From an uncultured Candidatus Melainabacteria bacterium (lineage in GTDB: Bacteria > Cyanobacteriota > Vampirovibrionia > Gastranaerophilales > Gastranaerophilaceae): DNA of 9,339 bases. Numbering within the stretch: the first letter of the stretch is position 1; every line of letters begins with the position of its first letter. The notes under the pieces are model-generated. The model was not told the DNA's origin. It saw only the letters and a program-made list of their open reading frames with translations, and searched no databases. The translations under genes were made by a program, and so were the position numbers. The stretch is taken from contig CALEJY010000179.1 of NCBI GenBank assembly GCA_937898445.1, positions 1-9,339 of the forward strand, in the 5' to 3' direction. This document shows positions 6,715-9,339 of this stretch, in pieces.

Positions 6715-6742
6715 TCAAAAATTACGATTGTAACATTTTAAT
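6714..6742 (+). promoter_or_regulatory. Possible promoter for the HgdB-like gene
   Basis: TTCAAA (6714-6719), a 17-nt spacer and TTTAAT (6737-6742) make a modest sigma-70-type match. Another -10-like TATTAT lies at 6773-6778 without a good -35. The choice between them is uncertain. Confidence 0.35.
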
Positions 6743-6801
6743 AAAAACGTAGCAAAATTTTTTATTTTGAAGTATTATAGGAGTAGCAAAGGGGATTTAT
6801 T

Positions 6802-7884
6802 GTGGAAAATAAGACTCAAAATAACAATATGACAATAGGCATACCACGTGGGATGTCCTTTTATAATGACTATCCATTCTATTATGGATTTTTTACAGAC
6901 TTAGGAATAAAGATTATATTATCTGACATTACAACAAAACAGACCATGTCGAGTGGTTCTTCTCTTGTTGTTACAGAAACTTGTTTGCCGATAAAAATTT
7001 ATATCGGACATGTTTTGAATTTGTTGGATAAAGGTGTTGATAAAATTTTAGTACCTTCAATTCAATCAATTGCTCCAAAAATTTATAACTGCTCAAAAAT
7101 CAGAGGATTGCCGGATTTGGTTAGAAACGTTGTAAAAAGAGATTTTACAATGATTGAGGCAACTCTTGACAAATCTGAAAAAAATCAAGGTTTGTATGAG
7201 TTTTTGAGTGAAATGGTTGCTCCATTTGGCATTACTGATATGGATAAAATTAAAAAGGCTTCAAAAGCAGGCTGGAGAACATATAACAACTTCCATATTA
7301 TGTCAAAATCAGGTATGAGCTATCAAAAAGCCATGAATTATGCTTTGCAAGGTAAAGTTTTCATTGAAAATCAAACAAAAGAATATCCGATTTCAATTGC
7401 TTTGATTGCTCACGGATATAATATTTTTGACGAACGTGCTTCAATGAAGATTTTTGATAAACTTGAAAAAATGGATGTTAAAGTTTATTCATCATTACAA
7501 CTTTCAAAAGAGCAAATGGATGACGGCATAAAAGCATTAGGTCAAGATATGTATTGGGCTAATGAACGTGAAATGACAGGTGCTGCAGGACATTTCATGA
7601 AAGATAACAAAATTGACGGAATGATTACTGTTACAGCATTTGGCTGCGGCCCTGATTCATTGATGGTTGAACGCATTACAAGAAAAGCCAAAAGATTTAA
7701 CAAACCGCTTTTGAACTTAACAATTGATGAACAAACGGGTGAAGCAGGTTTTATCACAAGACTAGAGGCATTTGTTGATATGTTGTTCAGAAAAAAACGT
7801 GCAAAAATCATTAATAAAATTGAAATTAATGGTGAAAGTTCATATATTCCGAACACAAACTATATTGAAACAACTCATCAATAG
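6802..7884 (+). CDS. Stand-alone HgdB/DUF2229-like protein (2-hydroxyacyl-CoA dehydratase-activase related)
   Basis: This 360-residue protein resembles the DUF2229 / CoA-substrate-specific activase-related group (COG3580-like). The N-terminus IGIPRGMSFYNDYPFYYGFF (12-31) with LG-x-x-x-x-L-S (34-41) is the DUF2229 signature. Near the C-terminus, AFGCGPDS (279-286) and KPLLNLTIDEQTGEAG...TRLEAF (301-324) match the group, which more often has DEHTG; here His is Gln. Only three cysteines exist, C61 in TETCLPIK, C97 in YNCSK and C282 in FGCGPDS, each in a conserved-looking context. Three cysteines ligate the [4Fe-4S] cluster in known 2-hydroxyacyl-CoA dehydratase subunits, so cluster binding is a reasonable inference. 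The ATPase activase domain fused in many relatives is absent and no partner is adjacent, so the substrate and even the enzyme activity are unknown. GTG 6802 is chosen because AAAGGGG lies 7 nt upstream; ATG 6829 is an alternative. Confidence 0.8.
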   Translation: MENKTQNNNMTIGIPRGMSFYNDYPFYYGFFTDLGIKIILSDITTKQTMSSGSSLVVTETCLPIKIYIGHVLNLLDKGVDKILVPSIQSIAPKIYNCSKIRGLPDLVRNVVKRDFTMIEATLDKSEKNQGLYEFLSEMVAPFGITDMDKIKKASKAGWRTYNNFHIMSKSGMSYQKAMNYALQGKVFIENQTKEYPISIALIAHGYNIFDERASMKIFDKLEKMDVKVYSSLQLSKEQMDDGIKALGQDMYWANEREMTGAAGHFMKDNKIDGMITVTAFGCGPDSLMVERITRKAKRFNKPLLNLTIDEQTGEAGFITRLEAFVDMLFRKKRAKIINKIEINGESSYIPNTNYIETTHQ

Positions 7885-7910
7885 ATTAATTGATTAGTTT
7901 ATAAATATTT

Positions 7911-7948
7911 AAAAGACTGTATTGGCGTTGCTGATATGGTCTTTTTTT
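7911..7948 (+). terminator. Intrinsic terminator after the HgdB-like gene
   Basis: Arms 7911-7922 (AAAAGACTGTAT) and 7934-7945 (ATATGGTCTTTT) pair over 12 positions, two of them G-T, around an 11-nt loop. A run of seven T (7942-7948) completes the signal. It lies 26 nt after the stop codon and separates this gene from the sensor kinase. Confidence 0.8.
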
Positions 7949-7976
7949 ATTAAATTATTGCGATTTTGTAAACTAT

Positions 7977-8005
7977 TTGTCTAAGTACAGAAAATGACTT
8001 ATTAT
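7977..8005 (+). promoter_or_regulatory. Promoter placed directly before the sensor-kinase start codon
   Basis: TTGTCT (7977-7982), exactly 17 nt, then TATTAT (8000-8005). Only six bases separate the -10 from ATG 8012, so transcription would begin at or next to the start codon. No Shine-Dalgarno sequence is visible before ATG 8012. Confidence 0.45.
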
Positions 8006-8011
8006 ATTAGT

Positions 8012-9339
8012 ATGGAAAATAGTAAGATAGTAGTAGTTGATGATGAAAAAATGGTAACCTCAGCTTTTAAAGCTTTATTTAAAGTTGAGGGATATTCTGA
8101 TATACATTTGTTTAACAACCCCAAAGAAGCAGTTGAATTTTTGAAAGAAAACAAACCTGATTTAATTATTTCTGACTTTATAATGCCGGAAATGAATGGG
8201 TTGGAATTTTTGACTGAGGCGAAAAAACTTCATAATGAAGTAAGTATGATTTTATTGACTGGTTATGCTGATAAAGAAAATGCGATTAAGGCAATAAATG
8301 AGATCGGGTTATATAAATATATTGAAAAGCCTTGGGATAACGATGACTTGATGATGAATATTCGAAACGGTATCGAAAGAAGTCATTTGTTAGAAAATTT
8401 GAGAAATAAAATTGAAGAACTTGAAATTGCTAAAAAGCAACTTCAAGAATATTCGCAAAATCTAGAAAAAATCGTTGCAGAGCGTACTGCGGACCTTTCT
8501 GAAGCTAATAAAAAGTTGTCTGGTATAATTAACTATTGTGCCGACGGAATTATTATTGTTGATGGCGAAGGGAATATTTTGCAAGTTAATCCGGCTTGCG
8601 AAAATATGGTTGGTTTGTCTGAAAGTTCGTTATGCAAAAAGAAAATTCAAGAAATCGCATATTCTAATGTAAAAGAATTTAATTCTGCAAAAGATAACAA
8701 ATCAGGTGAAATCTTTGGTTTGAGTGATGAAAATTCAGAAATTCTTTTGAGAGATTATTTTGTAGTTAACTCATTGAGTGGTATTCATACTCCTGTTGAG
8801 ATGAGTTTTGCGGCAATTTCATCAGAAGATGGAAAAAATGATAAGTTTGTCGGTGTTATCAGAGATGTGAGCGTTCAAAAAGAAACTGAAAAATTAAGAG
8901 ATGATTTTATTGCAACGCTTACTCATGATATGAGAACCCCTCTATTAGCGGCTATTCAAACTCTTAAATTCTTCCTTGAAGGTGCTATTGGAGAACTTGA
9001 TGAGAAACAAAAAGTTCTTTTATCAACAATGTTGCAAAGCAATGAAGATTTGTTGGGATTAGTTAATGCGCTTTTGGAAGTTTATAGATTTGAAAGCGGG
9101 AAATTAACTCTTTGCAAGACTGCTTTTCCGGTAAAAGATTTGGTTGAGCAATGTTATTCTGAATTAAAACCGCTTGCAGAAAAGAAAAATATTGATTTTT
9201 CTGTAACTTTTGAATTGGATGACAAGCTTCATATTATAGCTGATAGAGCGGAAATTAAGAGAGTTATTACAAATCTTTGCGGAAACGCTTTGAATTATAC
9301 AAACAAGAATGGAATTGTTAAAGTATTGGCAAAAGCGCA
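8012..9339 (+). CDS. Receiver-PAS-histidine kinase hybrid sensor (cut by the window end)
   Basis: The open frame runs off the right edge after 442 codons. An N-terminal receiver domain (1 to about 122) has acidic D10-D11 in VVVDDE, phosphoacceptor D55 in IISDFIMPEMNG, T83 in LLTGYAD and K106-P107. A coiled coil (about 125-170, ending ERTADLSEANKKL) links it to a PAS-like domain (about 171-290, IINYCADGIIIVDGEGNIL). The dimerisation/phosphoacceptor region follows, with H305 in LTHDMRTPL. The start of the kinase ATPase domain shows N421 and N425 in the N-box NLCGNALNYT; the later G boxes lie beyond the window. No membrane segment is seen, so it is probably cytoplasmic. Its input would be a partner kinase acting on D55 and/or a ligand at the PAS domain. 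An upstream in-frame ATG at 7994 would add MTYYIS; 8012 fits the usual receiver start better. The operon partners and output regulator are not visible. Confidence 0.9.
   Translation, partial: MENSKIVVVDDEKMVTSAFKALFKVEGYSDIHLFNNPKEAVEFLKENKPDLIISDFIMPEMNGLEFLTEAKKLHNEVSMILLTGYADKENAIKAINEIGLYKYIEKPWDNDDLMMNIRNGIERSHLLENLRNKIEELEIAKKQLQEYSQNLEKIVAERTADLSEANKKLSGIINYCADGIIIVDGEGNILQVNPACENMVGLSESSLCKKKIQEIAYSNVKEFNSAKDNKSGEIFGLSDENSEILLRDYFVVNSLSGIHTPVEMSFAAISSEDGKNDKFVGVIRDVSVQKETEKLRDDFIATLTHDMRTPLLAAIQTLKFFLEGAIGELDEKQKVLLSTMLQSNEDLLGLVNALLEVYRFESGKLTLCKTAFPVKDLVEQCYSELKPLAEKKNIDFSVTFELDDKLHIIADRAEIKRVITNLCGNALNYTNKNGIVKVLAKA

Noticed and set aside
7542..7856. Minus-strand frame of 104 codons inside the HgdB-like gene
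   Set aside because: It is fully contained in a well-supported gene on the other strand, without a start signal or a family signature.
7994..8011. Upstream in-frame ATG as the sensor-kinase start
   Set aside because: It has no ribosome site, would add MTYYIS before a normal receiver start, and lies inside the proposed -35/-10 region. Kept only as an alternative.

Overview
The window is low-GC bacterial DNA. Its best lineage match, from memory, is the non-photosynthetic gut sister group of the cyanobacteria (Gastranaerophilales / Vampirovibrionia, 'Melainabacteria'). Two things suggest this: a type IV pilin-like protein with the AFTLAEVLITLGIIGVVAA start, and two large proteins of unknown function carrying an N-terminal 'FKG' motif. 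I could not run a search, so the lineage is an inference.

Layout. (1) 1-773, plus strand: a prepilin-like gene whose apparent 5' part runs through a dispersed 'attgcc...gcaat' type repeat and two blocks of four TCACNNN heptamers. (2) 775-4238, minus strand: two adjacent paralogous membrane-protein genes of unknown function. They are expressed from an extended -10 promoter near 4270 and coupled by a TAAGGAG stop/ribosome-site overlap. (3) 4239-4525: an AT-rich gap with no gene. (4) 4526-6650, minus strand: an rsmE-cca operon, an rRNA methyltransferase followed by a tRNA nucleotidyltransferase, overlapping by 29 nt. (5) 6651-6801: a divergent promoter region holding two adjacent perfect inverted repeats. 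(6) 6802-7884, plus strand: a stand-alone HgdB/DUF2229-like protein with three cysteines, followed by a clear intrinsic terminator. (7) From 8012 to the right edge, plus strand: a receiver-PAS-histidine kinase protein cut by the window end, possibly translated from a leaderless mRNA.

How the parts relate. rsmE and cca both serve RNA maturation and share a transcript. The HgdB-like gene and the sensor kinase are each monocistronic as far as the window shows. The pilin-like gene and the paralog pair converge with one base between their stop codons, so neither has its own intergenic terminator there. The least explained material is the paralog pair and the repeat-built leader of the pilin gene. 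No tRNA, rRNA, CRISPR array, insertion sequence or phage gene was seen.
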